A stretch of DNA of 64,000 nt. Origin: Anthostomella pinea. Its lineage: Eukaryota; Ascomycota; Sordariomycetes; Xylariales; Xylariaceae. Positions 32,328 through 44,894 of this stretch are shown here, in pieces (positions within the stretch are counted from its first letter, which is position 1; each line of letters begins with the position of its first letter). Location: the NCBI GenBank assembly GCA_963556695.1, contig CAUWAG010000019.1, positions 186,001 through 250,000 on the forward strand, written 5' to 3'. The translations under genes were made by a program, and so were the position numbers. The notes under the pieces were generated by a model. The model searched no databases. It saw only the letters and a program-made list of their open reading frames with translations, and was not told where the DNA came from.

Positions 32328-33692
32328 ATGGCCGACATCAGACGGCTTCCCGAGAAGCACAACCCCCTCATGACCGATGATGTTCCTACCTGTATGGACC
32401 GCAATCGACCTTGTCGCGAGAATTGCAAAGCTAACTGTCATATAAGATTCCGATCTCATTTCGCGCCGGCGTCTCGGTCAGACTCAACTGACCGCAAAGA
32501 TGGTCGCCGCCAGCGCTGCAGGGGATGTTGACCCATCGAGTCTGGGTGTATTTGACTACGCGCACCTCCGAGCTCCCCTTCCCAAAGGCATCCAGTCCGG
32601 CATCTTCAAGGGCTCCCCGAACTCTTACTTCCTCATGCGCCGAAGCCAGGACGGATACATCTCGGCAACTGGCATGTTCAAGGCTTCGTTTCCCTATGCC
32701 GAAGCCGGGGAGGAGGAAGCGGAGCGAAAGTTTATCAAATCGCTGGCTACCACGAGCCTAGAAGAGACCGCCGGCAATGTCTGGATTCCTCCGGAGCAAG
32801 CTCTGGCGCTGGCGGAAGAATACAAAGTTACTCCCTGGATCCGCGCCTTGCTCGACCCAGCCGAGATAGCTATCACGAACGCACCTGATAGCCCCCCGAA
32901 GAAGATTGCTGCACCGCCCAGATTCGATGTCGATGTGGTTGCCCCGCCCCTAGAGCCAACCCTTGCGCCTCCCACTCCGTCTTCACTTCGCAGCACACGT
33001 GGCCGCCGGTCTGCCAGTCCAACCAAGAAACGATCGATCGCGTCTCCGCGAAAGAGATCGCACAAGGCTCCGGCCCCTCCATCTAGCTCCAGCGACGTCC
33101 CTTCCCTAAAGGAGGAAGCCGAGCGTCTGACGAATGGTATCAAGACTGATGAGACTACACCTACACCTGCCACCGAAGAGATATCGATCAAGACGGTCGA
33201 GAAAGAGCCCGCGATTGTCTTTGCCCCGGCCGAAGAGGAGTCCAAGATTCATATCAAGGTCGGTCAGGAGGTGCGATTCGAGGGAGGTGCTCAGACCACC
33301 CACACTGCCGTGGAGGTTGAACTTCCGGTCTCTGGTCAGCCTAACCCTGAAGAGGCTCATCGCATGGTCGAAGAAGCCAAGGAAATGGTGAGGATTGCAG
33401 CCGCCGAAGCTGCCGCCAAAACTGGCGCGGACAACGCGGGAAAGCGCAAGGCGGCTGATATTGCTGTCGACGACGACGAGCAAGAGAACGGCGATGTCAC
33501 CGAAGAACATCCGTCCAAGAAGGTCAAGACGGTCATCGAGGTGCGCAAGGTGCGCGTTAGGAACCGAGCATTGGTCGGTCTAAGTGCGACCCTCGCTGTC
33601 GGGTAAGACCTGTTCTAATATCCTCCTTGCTGCGTACCCTACTGACATCGTATCCCAGTGCTCTAATTCCCTACGTTATGGGCGTATTCTAG
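32328..33692 (+). CDS. Bqt4-like APSES/KilA-N protein of the inner nuclear membrane
   Basis: A 417-aa protein. Exons are 32328-32391, 32447-33602 and 33659-33692 (34 nt). Introns are 55 and 56 bp (GTATGG/GCTAAC/AAG and GTAAGA/ACTGAC/CAG). The N terminus is MADIRRLPEKHNPLMTDDVP followed by RRRLGQTQL. An APSES/KilA-N-type domain follows (FDYAHLRAPLPKG, SYFLMRRSQDGYISATGMFKASFPYA, VWIPPEQALALAEEY). Then come a Pro/Ser/Lys-rich basic stretch (nuclear localisation), acidic repeats, and finally RNRALVGLSATLAVG joined to ALIPYVMGVF, a C-terminal transmembrane anchor. This is the architecture of fission-yeast Bqt4, which tethers telomeres to the inner nuclear membrane. The APSES core is shared with transcription factors, but the tail anchor favours Bqt4. 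The function here is inferred. Confidence 0.88.
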
Positions 33693-34788
33693 ACGCATTA
33701 GACCTCTGCCGATGTCTCCCGGCTGCTTCTGTTCCGGCGCATGTAGTGCCCTACTGGAAGGCGTCAGACTGCCCAACGCGATCTACTTTCGGGTGCACAG
33801 GAATGCCCGGTGATCGATTTGATTTTGCACATACCCCCCCCCCAACCGCTAGCCAGTCATAGGTAGCCGTTATGAACCCAAATTTTCCCTGAAACTATAT
33901 CAGATGGTTCCTGTCTGCATATGTACACACTGTTTTTACTCAGATCCCAATGGATAAGGCTGCTCGTCCGGCGTGACAGGCTCTATGAGGTCGAGATGAA
34001 TAAGACGATGATTACTCGTTAGACCGAGCAGCGAATCGATGCACGTGATAACTATCTGCATTTTTACATCGCAATACAGTAGAACTGCCAGGTCGCGCCG
34101 CGTCAACCCCCCTAGTCACAACAAGCCTACAATAAGTAACGATGACCTTGCATTTCAGATACAAGGCAGTGAGCCTTTGCAAGGTATGGTACAGTACAAT
34201 TATGCACAGACAAACATTGACACTTTATCGTAAGCGGCAACCCCAGACTGCCAGGTTGGAGCCCTGGGCTCACCCGAGTACCCACGTGACCGCTAGCAAG
34301 CACCTCGAAATGCCCCAGATAACCGCCTTTCAGCGACCTGCCGTGGCCCACCCAAGCTCTGTTTCTCTGCTGAATAAAAAAATTCCAGCGTCCTCTCTCA
34401 CTTCTCTCAACAGAAAACCTTCCATCATTGACCAACATCGTGTCCTGACGTACGGATGTTTAATCAACGATTGGAAGTGATGCAGTGAGTGTTGATAGCG
34501 GAAGCTATCATGTGAAGCACAGCGCATCTTGGCCATGCTCTGTCGGTGGTCATTCGCATTCCAAGGTCCGCCGAGGGCATGCTTAGGACCGGCAATGGTC
34601 GGTTCATGGGGTTCTTCGGCAATCCGGACAAAACCCCGCGAGCAGTCCACACCGGCTACAAGACGGCCCTCCATTAACCTTCAGCCGTCAGCCTCCAGCT
34701 TTGTTCGATACGCCTGCAACGCATGCTCTTGTGCGAACCTCTTACTCGTCGATACAGGTAGGGACTGTTTCCGATCGTCTTGTTCATC
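33693..34788. other. Intergenic region
   Basis: Between the Bqt4-like and dehydrogenase genes. A C-rich run lies near 33834-33844. No gene supported. Confidence 0.45.
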
Positions 34789-36057
34789 ATGAGAGCACCT
34801 CGTATCTTGCGGGCTGCGCTCTGTGCCCAAAAACGAGCATTCTCGTCTTCGTCGCCACGGTTGGATAGCTATGGCTTCATCGGCCTGGGCCAAATGGTAT
34901 GTCCACCTTTGAATTCAGCTTCGCTTGCAAATCTCTAATATGTTTCTTCTCAGGGTTACCAGATGGCCAAGAACCTCCAATCGAAGCTCTCGCCTAGCGA
35001 TTCCATACGCCTCTTCGACATCAACAAGGATGCGATGCAACGGTTAGCTGAGGAAATGCAAACATCGCAAACAAGTGGCGCTGTAGTCGAGCTTGCAGCG
35101 GGTGTCAGGGAGGCTTCACAAGACGCGGTATGTCTGAACTCTTCCATTTTTTTTGTCCCTCGTTTCGATGATGAGTAATGTTCTATCTATGATCTAAGTT
35201 GGGGCCGGCTTTCTGCCGGCTTCCCTATGATTAAAGTCTATACTTCTAAAGCCAATCCTCTGAAGAAACTATTCTATACCTCATTCTGTCACTTGCATCA
35301 ATCAAGTAAAGAATCAGCACTGACCAGGGTGCTATAGGACATAGTGATCACTGCGTTGCCCGAGCCAAAACATGTCAAGGGTGTTTATTCAAAGATGCTG
35401 TCACCGGCCCTCCCCCGGGTAGACAGGGTCTATATCGATTGCTCAACTATCGACCCGTCTTCATCCCGGGAGGTCGCCAAGTGGGTTGCAGATGCAAAGC
35501 AAGGTCATTTCGTCGATGCTCCCATGTCTGGCGGTATCGTAGGGGCAGCCGCGGGAGCCCTCACGTTCATGCTGGGCGCTCCGGACGAGCTGGTGCCCAA
35601 GGTTGAACCTATTTTGCTACGTATGGGCGAACGAGTGTTGCACTGCGGCGTTCAGGGAACGGGTCTGAGTGCCAAGCTGGCCAACAACTACCTGCTCGCC
35701 ATCAACAACATCGCAACGGCCGAGGCCATGAATCTGGGTATCAAATGGGGTCTTGAGCCAAAGACCCTGGCCAATGTCATCAACGTCAGTACCGGCAGAT
35801 GCTGGCCCAGCGAGGTCAACAATCCCGTGAGAGGGGTTGTCGAGGGCGCTCCGGCTAGTCGTGACTACTCGGGCGGGTTCGGTATCAGCTTGATGAAGAA
35901 AGATCTCGGGCTTGCCATTGTAGCGGCGGAAGAGGCTGGCGCTAAGCTGGCACTCGGAAGTCGGGCTCAGGTCGTGTACAATGAGGTCGAGAGGGATGAA
36001 ATCTGCAAAGGTAGAGATTTCTCGGTTGTTTACAGGTGGCTTGGGGGCGAAGAATAG
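34789..36057 (+). CDS. 3-hydroxyisobutyrate dehydrogenase, mitochondrial
   Basis: A 333-aa NAD-dependent dehydrogenase. Exons are 34789-34896, 34954-35127 and 35338-36057; introns are 57 bp and an unusually long 210 bp. The N terminus MRAPRILRAALCAQKRAFSS is Arg/Ala-rich without acids, a typical mitochondrial presequence. The Rossmann motif is GFIGLGQMGYQMAKNL. The substrate loop is DAPMSGGIVGAAAGALTFMLG, and the catalytic Lys lies in GTGLSAKLANNYLLAINN. YSGGFGISLMKKDLGLA follows. The family oxidises 3-hydroxyisobutyrate to methylmalonate semialdehyde in valine degradation. Closely related beta-hydroxyacid dehydrogenases exist, but the presequence and motif set favour this one. Confidence 0.92.
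35128..35337 (+). other. Long intron 2 of the dehydrogenase gene with a hairpin
   Basis: 210 bp against about 55 bp for most introns in the window. Donor GTATGT, branch ACTGACC near 35319, acceptor CTATAG. It contains GCCGGC-TTTCT-GCCGGC (35204-35220), able to form a short stem-loop. No coding content. Confidence 0.75.
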
Positions 36058-37108
36058 AACGTCTTGACATATGTACTCCCTGGAGGTGGATCAGTCCACT
36101 CATAATCAGTACTCGGTGAAAGGTAATGTAGTGAGCATCATGGATGCCAGTGCGTGCCATGTGCTTACTAACAGCCACACCGTAGCGTCCCGGATCGACA
36201 CAACTCCGGTAGCCTCGCTTGCGATCCCTCTTCCAAATCTCGCTCTACCTGCCTATTTTAGACCAGTCGGCTAGGATACCGGTAGTGTCTTCAATTCCAG
36301 ATTCCAACAAACATTTCGTTTGCCAGGATTGCGACCGCAGGAGTGCAGGGAGTGAGTTCGCATGTGAAGTAAATGTTGCTCTATCAGCTCTGCTCTATCT
36401 GAGAACTGACGGTGGCGCATAAACGGTCTCTATCTCGCCGGTCGGTGTGATACACAATAGTCTTGGCGATATGATATACATAGGAATCCGATGGCGCCAT
36501 GGCTTATTAGTTACCGGCGTCGTTGTCTCCCGAGGGCTAGAGGTCTTGGTCCTGTTGCCAATTTGCCGCTTTGGGAAACCTCCTCGTCCGCTTGGAACTC
36601 GCGTAAGATCCGGGCCTTCTGTCTGCCCCGCCGCCGCCCACCGTCTACGGAGTAGCGGGTGTTGGGTGTCAGGCTGTCAGCAGGATATGTATGATGTGTA
36701 AGAACGAAACTTGGTCCGGGGGTGGCGAAGGAATAGGACTATCTATCTCGCACCCCGGACCCGACTGACTTCTGACTTCATTCTTCTTAATTGTCCGACC
36801 TATTTACTGTTCCTCGGCGACCGAGATTCCCCTTCGCTTTGTTGTCTTCTTACCAGGTCGGATCATTTGCGCTGTGTCGCGATTTGAACAGAGTGCCTTT
36901 GCGACGGACGACCTGCACGCGATTGTACCTGAACGAGTTTATCATACAGCGCGCGCATACCATCCCATCTGATTCCCGATCCGAGCCCATCCCCCGCCGA
37001 TCCGAAACGAGGCCGCGGCCGCTTCGCCTACTACACAACCACAAAGAAACACCACGATAGCACAAACGAAACGAGCGAGCAAGCGAGCGCACAAAGACAC
37101 AATACACA
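36058..37108. other. Intergenic region upstream of the RTA1 gene
   Basis: About 1 kb; the last 200 bp are a CA- and GC-rich leader. No gene supported. Confidence 0.45.
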
Positions 37109-38595
37109 ATGTCCGCCAAGACGTGCACAGAGGTGACACTCGCGTGCCCCGTCGAGGCCACTGTGCTGGGGTACTACCCGAACCTGGGCATCAACATCTT
37201 CTTCGCGGCGGCCTTCGGGCTGTGTCTGCTCGGTCTGATCGGCGTCGGCGCGTGGAAGCGGACTTGGGGCTACTCGATTGCGCTGACGGCGGGATGCGCG
37301 CTTGAGTTTGCTGGTGTGTAGAATTTTTTTTTTTGTGTTTGTTTAATGAGGGCTTGCTTGCTTGTTGATAGATGTCTCCTGGTGAGGTGTCGCAATGAAG
37401 GTTGTTAGTTCGTTACGACGGCACAGGGCGGCGAGCGATCTTGACGGGCGCATACTCGACGCATCCATCCGCCTCGCAGACCCTCTTCACCTACCTCGAT
37501 ACTCCCGTCTCAAAGCTTCATAGATACATACACCAACCCGAACTCTAATAACTAACACCCACCACCCCCAGGCTACCTCTCCCGCGTCTTCCTGCACTAC
37601 AACCCCTGGAACCAAAACGCCTTCGAGACGCAAATCTGCGCCATCATCCTCGCGCCAACACTAATCTGCATATCCATCTACCTAACCCTCAAGCACGCCA
37701 CTTTATCCCTAAACCCATCGCTGTCACGCATTCGCCCCCGGTTGTACCCGCTCATCTTCGTCCCCGCCGACGTCTCGTGTCTGATCCTGCAGGCCATCGG
37801 CGGCGGGCTGGCCGCGAGCGCCGGCTCGGACAACCCGGCTGTGCTACTGAGTGGGGATCGGGTTATCATTGCGGGTATTGCGCTGCAGTGCGTTGTGCTG
37901 TTCTTCTTTGGCGCGGTTTGTGTGGATTACTACTTGAGGGTCAAGCGGTGGGTGAATGGGGAAGGAGAGGGCGAGGCGGTGAGGCAGGCGAGGGCGGTTT
38001 TCGCGGATAAAAGGTTTGGGCTGTTTTGCTATGCCGTTGCGGGTGCCTATGGGGCGATTCTGATACGGTGTATTTACCGGTGAGTAGTTAGTGTTTCTGG
38101 GTCCCCCTTTTCTTTTGTCTCGATATCTGCGTCCTCCGCTGTTTTCGTCGCGCGAGACGCCGAGGGCACAGGCGGGCGGGATGACGGGATGAAGTGAGAC
38201 GATTTGTGCTGACAAAAGACCAGTATCGCCGAGATGGCAGGCGGATGGGGCAACTACATCATGCAGGACGAGCCGTCGTTTATCGTGCTTGAGGGCTTGT
38301 GAGTTATATCCCCCACCATCAACCCCCAAACCCCATCTTCAATCCAGACTAACACCCTAAAAGCATGATCCTCATAGCAGTAGTCCTCCTAACCGCCTTC
38401 CCGCCCGGCATCCTCTTCCCCGCCATGGCCCAGCGCGAAGCCCAGCGGTTCAGGCGCAACAAGGGCAAGAAGAGCAAGAAGAGCCTGGGCTCCGGGGCCG
38501 GCGCCGAGAAGCTCAGCGCCGAGGAGCCCATCACGTCGTCGGGCGACGAGAGTCAGCGCGAACAGCAGAAGACGCCCGAGAGTCTGAGCGTCTAA
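37109..38595 (+). CDS. RTA1-family lipid-translocating exporter-like membrane protein
   Basis: A 339-aa protein. Exons are 37109-37313, 37572-38079, 38224-38298 and 38364-38595. Introns are 258, 144 and 65 bp; the joins give FAGYLSRVFLHYNPWN, CIYRIAEMAGGW and LEGFMILIAVVLL. Seven hydrophobic segments are visible. Signature pieces are YYPNLGINIFFA near the start, ICAIILAPTLICISIYLTL, FVPADVSCLILQAIGGGLAA (the hallmark D-S-L-QA-GGG motif) and RCIYRIAEMAGGWGNYIMQDE. The C-terminal tail is Lys/Ser-rich and cytosolic. The family includes yeast Rta1, Rsb1 and Pug1, linked to resistance to 7-aminocholesterol, sphingoid-base export and haem/porphyrin transport. The substrate here is unknown. Intron 1 is long, with a GTGTGT donor. 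Confidence 0.92.
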
Positions 38596-39126
38596 GCTGA
38601 GATCTGTATTTCGTTTGTTGATTTGACCTGAGAATCGAATTGTGGGCTCGGGGGTTTTGGGGTTTGGGACGAAATCTATGGTCTTTGGTATATACATAGG
38701 GGCGTTTGTTTCGCGGCATATAGTAGAAACATTACTCGGCAAGAGATGGATGGCCTGACAACGGGTAGACAGACATGTAGGGGCGGGATGTCAGGCCGCC
38801 CGCTGCTTTTGGCCGTGGATATATATCTTCCAGATACCTTTTGTCGATTTGTCCAGGTTGCACTTTTTACTCATAGTCAAAGCGAACGAGATAGACTCCC
38901 TCGAATACCACCAGTCCTCCGATTTACATACATCGAAAGCTCTGAATGCTTCTCGCATATTTGTTTGTGCCAGCGTGACTTGAAGTCTGGTGGCCTTTAC
39001 TCTTGGAGTCGAGAACGACGTCTGCTGCTTTCGCTCTCACGAGATGGTCAGTCAGTCTACATGTATTGCACCCATCTAGCCCCTAAGTCTATTAATTAGG
39101 TATGCAAAAAGTGAAGTCGGTTGGCC
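38596..39126. other. Convergent intergenic region
   Basis: 3' flanks of the RTA1 gene and of the AP-3 beta gene. No gene supported. Confidence 0.45.
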
Positions 39127-41601
39127 CTAATCGTTTAGGAATCCTTCGAGCTCGGCCCTTTCATTGTTCTCCTCGTACTGGCTCTCTCCATCGACGTCGT
39201 CATCATCATTCTCGTCATCGTCATCCTCTTCTTCTTCCTCGGACTCCTCTTCCGATTCCTCTTCACTTTCCTCCACCTCGTCGTCTTCTTCGGACCCGGC
39301 CTCCCCCTCTTCATCCTCGTCTTCCGCGAGCCAATCTGATAACGTCTTGGCACCCGTACCTGCAGCTAGGCCATTGCTCTTCCCCATACCTCCTCTCGAC
39401 GAATCTCCCAGCATGTCCGAGGCCGGCACGGCGCGCCTCTCTTCGCCGTACTCATTCCTGACGCCGTCTTGCGCTCGAAGCTTGGGGTCCGGCTCTTCAC
39501 CTTCTTCGACCCAGTCGGGTAATGGTTCGTAGCCACGGAGTCCATGTACGCCCCCTCCACCCGCCAGTACTAGAGCAGATGACCCCAGCATGAACCCTTT
39601 TCTTGTCTCGGACGGACTAGGTGCATGGGGCGCTGGTTTGGGTGCAAGCAGCATGAGTGTAGCGAGCTGCGGAACGCCGAGTAGCGCCTTGTACAGACGT
39701 GTCCGGTCGCGCAGATCGTACGATGTGTCATACCGAACGAGCAATAGAGTGTAGTCCCATAAGCGAGTTATCGGATGATCACTCGTTGGGGAGGGCGGAG
39801 TCTGGTCGTCTTCCGTCTCTTTCTTCTGCTTCTCGCTCTCTCTATTGATGTGGTGTAGATACACCTTGGCGGCAAGCAGGACGATCTGGCGCTTGGCAAC
39901 TTCGGACTCGGCGGCGAATTCCTTGAGGAGGATGCGAAGAACATCGGCAGCAATGTTATCGTCGCCGTTGAGGCCGGCAAACTCGCCGACCAGCCATACG
40001 ATTGTCGCGTGCGCATGCGGATCTGTCGCGGAGTCAAGGTTCTTTGCTAACCGCACCACGGTGCCCATATGCGCTTGGGGATCTTTCTGGATGATATGCC
40101 GGATGACGGTGAGAGACTCGGCAGCGAGTGTTCCGTCGAGACTGGTGATCTGACCCAGTAGTAATCGCATACATCGTGATGCAGTTGCCGGATCTGCCAG
40201 GGCACAGCGGCCGATAGCGCGCACTGCCTCGCGGACGAGGGACTTGTTCGTACCGCGCGAGAAGTGTTCGAGCTCATTGAGGATCAGGCTTTTCGTGTGT
40301 AATGGGCTGTGAGGAAATATCAATGTGAGAACCTCGAGCTTTAGCTCCCATACAGGAGCTGTGTCGGTAGCCCGGACGAGAAAATGAGACGCATGTTTGA
40401 CGAACGCCGTGGGATGGTTTAGGCAGACGGACACAATGTTGTAGAGGGCTATTTGCCCGATGTCTTGTGCTCCCCGCAGCAAAGCGATCAAGGGGCCAAC
40501 AGCAGCCGTCGTATACTCGGGCGTCCCAATCTCAGCATAACAGCGTGCAACAGCGATCACAACGCCCGAGTTCCGGCTTTGTAGTAGCGGCTTGATCCCA
40601 TTCAGCAGCATGACCAGGTCGGGGTCAAGGACAACCACTTGTTCGGCTTCTTCCGCGGGCTCCGAGACCCCCTCTCCATAAAAGTCTTGGAGGTCCGCGG
40701 CCTTGTCTTTTGCCTTGGCGCTTCTCGTCCGCCTTGGGAAGCATTTCCGGGCGTAGACGGTCATCATCCTCAGGGTGGCCAACTGGCTCCATTCGTCCAT
40801 ATCCACGATCTTCTTGATGAGACTCCTGTAATGCTTGTGGATCAGGTCTATTCTTTCCGGACATATCTCCATAAAAGCACTGACGGCGGCACCAGCGACG
40901 AAGTACTGCTTATCGGCAAGCAACGTCGTTAGGTATTCCAGCAGCTGGGGAAGGGTGTTCGGCTCGAGGCGATAGCATTTGGGGATGGCGAGTGCGGCTG
41001 CTTTCCGTACGTGAGGGGACATGTCGCCGGCTCCCTTCTTGATAGCCAGCGAGACGATCTGGCTGATGACAGGAACGCGTATGCCTGACATGGTTCGCAG
41101 GGCCAGGGCGCGCACTTGCGGGTTCGTGTCGGATAATGATTTCTGTATCGTGTTGATCGAGAGCAGAGCCATGTCGGGCTCCTGCTCGGCATGGTGGATG
41201 AGATATATGTATACGAGCTTCTTGATTTCGAGGTGAGGCGAGGCGACATTCTTGACGACCGACGAGAAGTAGGGAAGGGTCCGTTGCTGGCGGTACATCA
41301 TCTGGTGTAGCAGTGGTCAGCTGGCAAGCTCGGCGGCATAGGGAAAGGCTGGACATTCGTACGGAGATAACCCGCCGCAGACCCTCCAGCACTTCGCGGT
41401 CATTTCGGCTGTCTAGGAGTTTCTTGAGTTGCGCCATAGGTAGGGAGCGTGTTGTGGTGCCGCGAGTGCTCCGAGCTGCTTGGGCGGCATCGAGGGTAAG
41501 CTCCCGAGCTGGAAAGCAACAGGTCAGCGCAAAACTTCCTCGTCCGAGACGGCCGTCTTACCACTCTCGAGCAGATTGGATATCCGAGAAATGGACTCCA
41601 T
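39127..41601 (-). CDS. AP-3 adaptor complex subunit beta
   Basis: A 786-aa protein. Exons are 41601-41562, 41508-41363 and 41301-39127; introns are 53 and 61 bp (GTAAGA/GCTGAC/CCAG and GTACGA/GCTGACC/CCAG). The start MESISRISNLLESARELTLD and MAQLKKLLDSRNDREVLEGL are followed by an adaptin N-terminal HEAT-like trunk: FSSVVKNVASPHLEIKKLVY, YLIHHAEQEPDMALLSINTIQKSL, NPQVRALALRTMSGIRV, SPHVRKAAALAIPKCYRL and YNIVSVCLNHP. The end is a long acidic Ser/Glu/Asp tail (DEVEESEEESEEESEEEEED), as in beta-3 adaptin hinges. AP-3 carries cargo from endosome or Golgi to the vacuole. Length and trunk fit Apl6. No C-terminal ear domain follows, as in other fungal AP-3 beta subunits. Confidence 0.93.
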
Positions 41602-41941
41602 GGTTTCAAGGGAAATGCGCAACCAGCGAACAAGCTGCTGGTGTTGTCGCGAGCTACCTGCCTTAGAATAGGGTGACGTCGGGCAGGTTGTAAGAAAGTC
41701 GAGCTTTTGGCGGGGCTTTCCGGCCGCGGCCTGCAGCAGCGCGTTTCCCGCCGTGATGGCCGCTGCTTCGCGGGGCAGACCTGCCATCCCCGGGTTTATA
41801 CATCTTCAAAGCCGCTGAGATCACTCAATCAAACCAAGGTAAGAAGTTCTCTACTTCAAAGTGTCATGTCTGTTTCATATCTGACTCTCGTCGTTGTGAA
41901 GTCACATCAAGTCCGTTTCATTCCACAATACTCAACACTCA
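41602..41941. promoter_or_regulatory. Divergent promoter between AP-3 beta and an unknown gene
   Basis: About 340 bp separate the two start codons. No specific site recognised. Frames crossing it are shadows of the flanking genes. Confidence 0.45.
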
Positions 41942-42745
41942 ATGTCGACACCTCTATTCCTATCACCAGCCCTGCCATCCGAGCTCCTCACATACATTCT
42001 GAAGTACCACACCCATCCCACCACCTTGGTCATATGCGCGTCCCGGGCCGACTTTCTCTCATCAGTCGCCAAAGATATACGGCAGCAAGAGAAAGCTACC
42101 ACTCCAACTCTAGAGGACGAGCAGCAGCCCCCATCAACCGCCCACAGAGACCACCACGAGGGAGAAGAACCTGTGCTGCAACTCAAACACCACGCCCTCC
42201 TCTCCTCCCCCTTACACCAAGTAGCCACAGCGCGCCACATCCGCATAGTCTACGTCCCAACCGTCACGCACCTGCAGGCCTACCTCTCCGTCTTCACGCC
42301 GGACGACTCCAAGGTGCCTGCACCCCCATCCCATCATCGCCAAACCCCCAGCACTTCCAGAAACCCACACATCATCCTCTACGGTTTCCTAGACCTGCAC
42401 CGCGCCACGAGCGAGTGGAGCGCGCAGGGCCTTGGCAGCTCGGCCGCGGCCGTCGTGGACCTGGCGCACCGCCTCGCGTGGCAGGCGCTCGTCGTCGAGC
42501 CCCGAACTGGAGGAGGGGTGGGAGCAGCGAATGTCCAACCCAGGCTGGAGGACGTGCTGCGGGAGACGGTGCCGATGCTGGGCGGCGGTGCGCGTAGGGC
42601 CGCACTGGACGCCGACGGCGGCGGCGCGTGGACAGGGAGGACGGTCGAGGTGGGCCGGATCTTGCGGCGGTGGTTTCGGCTCCAGCGTGGGGTCTGGGAT
42701 GGGGATGGGGATCCCGAGGAGGCGGGAGGAGTTGGGAAGGTGTGA
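41942..42745 (+). CDS. Conserved-looking protein of unknown function
   Basis: A 267-aa intronless frame, start MSTPLFLSPALPSELLTYIL, with well-mixed composition that resembles a globular protein. The segments TTLVICASRADFLSSV, HALLSSPLHQVATARHIRIVYVPTV and PHIILYGFLDLHRATSEWSA alternate hydrophobic strands and helices. This could be a Walker-less RecA-like fold as in some recombination or Elongator accessory proteins, but no P-loop is visible and I do not recognise the family. A low-complexity Pro/His/Ser stretch interrupts the middle, and the C terminus is Gly/Asp-rich. It is divergent from AP-3 beta and convergent with Nuf2. Confidence 0.7.
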   Translation: MSTPLFLSPALPSELLTYILKYHTHPTTLVICASRADFLSSVAKDIRQQEKATTPTLEDEQQPPSTAHRDHHEGEEPVLQLKHHALLSSPLHQVATARHIRIVYVPTVTHLQAYLSVFTPDDSKVPAPPSHHRQTPSTSRNPHIILYGFLDLHRATSEWSAQGLGSSAAAVVDLAHRLAWQALVVEPRTGGGVGAANVQPRLEDVLRETVPMLGGGARRAALDADGGGAWTGRTVEVGRILRRWFRLQRGVWDGDGDPEEAGGVGKV

Positions 42746-42984
42746 TGCTGGTGATGGTTCGTGATGAGACTGGTTCATGGCCATGGACGCAGTATGTGTA
42801 GTTTAGGGGTGAATGACTGCTTCGTGATATTCAGGACACCAAGTGTAGGTAATAGGCTCTAAACATTCCCGTACCCCCTATCCTGATCCAGGCCTATACA
42901 CAACTCCAACCCAACGCCAACAATGGTATCCTTTCATGGACTCATAACACGTACAACATATCGATGGGGACAGACCGCACCAGC

Positions 42985-44443
42985 TCAGATAGCCTGTTCC
43001 ATCTCCGTGATGTACAGCTTGATATGCGACTCCATCTTCAGGTACTCATCATACGCACTGTGAACCTCGTTCTCAATGTTCTCCTTGAGGTCCAGCATCT
43101 GTGTTGTCGTCTGGTTAGCACTGCTCCCACAAGGCCAGACCACATATTCATTGCATGGCGTGCATGCATACCTTCTTCTCGGTCTGCTCGATGCGGACTC
43201 TCCGTCTCTCAATCTCGGTGCCCTTTGCCGACCGCTCCTCCGTGAGCTTCTTGTGCAGCGCCCGCAGCTCCTCCATCTTCTCCTTGGCTTCCTGAGCCTT
43301 CTCCCGGCTCTGGTCGCGCAGCCTTTCGGTTCTTTCGTTCCACTTGCCGTACTGCCGCGACAGCAGGGCCTCCGTGCGCTCGACTTCGCGGACGCTGTTG
43401 CCGCGCTCCGATAGTGCGTCTCGCTGCTTGGCGTTCCGGGCGTTCTCGTCTTCTTCCTTGGCCAGCTCGATGGAGATCTCGTCCAGGAGTTTGATGCAGG
43501 ACGCCACGTCGGTCGACACGACGCCGAACGAGTCCGTCGAGGTCTGCAGTGCTCTCGCTCGCCGGTCGAGCGAGTCGATGTGCGCCTTGTCGCCGTTGAG
43601 CGTGTTGTTCAGTTCGGTCAGACTTGTCTGCAGCGCTTGGGGGCTTTGCAGCGTGTACGGTCGCAACTTGGCGCTTTCCTGTTTGAGCATCATCTTTTCC
43701 GCGGTCTTCTGCTCCAGCCTCTGTGCTAGGTTGCCCTTCTTCGCCTTCGCCTCTTCCAACCGCGCAGCGACCTTCTCCTGGTTCCGTCGCAGTTCCAGCA
43801 GTGTCTTCTTCAGGTCCTCGTTGCGCTCCGTCTTCTCGCGCACCTGGGCCTCCATGGCCTTGCGGTTGTGGCGCATCTCGTCCAGGCGGGCTTCCGCGTC
43901 CTGGTTCTCGCCGTACAGGGCGTCGATGCGGTTCTTGGTCTGCTCGCCCTTGTTGAAGTGCTCATCAATGACATTGGTCTGGCTCTCGCGGAAGCGCACA
44001 AAGTTGATCAAGTAACTAAAGATCTTGACGAGGCGCGGGTGCGTCGGCTTGTACAGGTCCATGAAACTAAAGTCGGTGATGCCGCACTCGAGCAGCAGGC
44101 GGCGCAGCGACACGTAGAAGCCCATCAGGTTGCGCGTGTCGGGCGGCACGATGTCGATGTACTCGCCGCAGACGTCCTCGGCGGCGGCGCGCATGGCCGG
44201 CTCGACCGTCTCGCGCGTCGCGTTGAGCAGCAGCTCGGCGAACCACTCGAAGATCATCTGTACTTGTATCGGGTTTGGTTTTTGCAGGTCGGCCACGGCG
44301 AAGGGGATCCCGATGTCTGTTATGCATCCCACGATCTCCTTGTCCGGCAGCCGCATAAATGCGTCGGCCTCCTCCTCCTTCTTGCGCGTGCGCGAATGCG
44401 TTTGCGTCGGCGGTATTATCGACATTCGCGGATTGAACGCCAT
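42985..44443 (-). CDS. nuf2: Kinetochore protein Nuf2
   Basis: A 461-aa subunit of the NDC80 complex, which links kinetochores to spindle microtubules. Exon 1 44443-43172, intron 43099-43171 (73 bp; GTATGC, GCTAACC, CACAG), exon 2 43098-42985; the join gives [18 protein letters not shown]. The N-terminal calponin-homology-like domain (residues about 25-160) contains [34 protein letters not shown] and [21 protein letters not shown], then [25 protein letters not shown], the classic Nuf2 signature. The rest is continuous coiled coil (heptads from about 170 to the end), as expected for pairing with Ndc80. Length is normal for fungal Nuf2. Confidence 0.95.
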
Positions 44444-44894
44444 GGCTATCGCTGTCGCTGTCGTCTGCGGGGTCTGTACGATTCTGAGTATTGCAGGATT
44501 ATTGGCGATTCTCTCGCAAGTGCTGGCCGTCTATTCGCGATGGTGATATTTGGAGATGTCCATGTTTTGATGCGTTGCTGGACGGGTCAAGTAAACACTG
44601 TAAACAGCCCGCGGCAGAACTTGGCTGTGATTGGCTGGCGGGTCCTATCGATAACGGCTGCCCATCTCTCCAGCGGCCAGATGCTCAACTCCTGTGTGTC
44701 TTTCACCTCCAAGCAGCAAGGTTATAGAACTTGGTTACCTTCAGTTCACTTCCTTTCGTTTTCTTGTCCGCAATGACTTGCTATTCTATTCCACCCTTTC
44801 AATGCTACCAGCTGGCTGCAGATACGTGTTTGAACTACCCTTGGTTGTGCTCTCTGGCCTCTAGACTCTACCGACAATTGAACATCACACCACT

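Noticed and set aside
39102..39532. Plus-strand Ser/Pro-rich frames over the AP-3 beta C terminus
   Set aside because: They are the complement of the acidic Glu/Asp/Ser tail codons.
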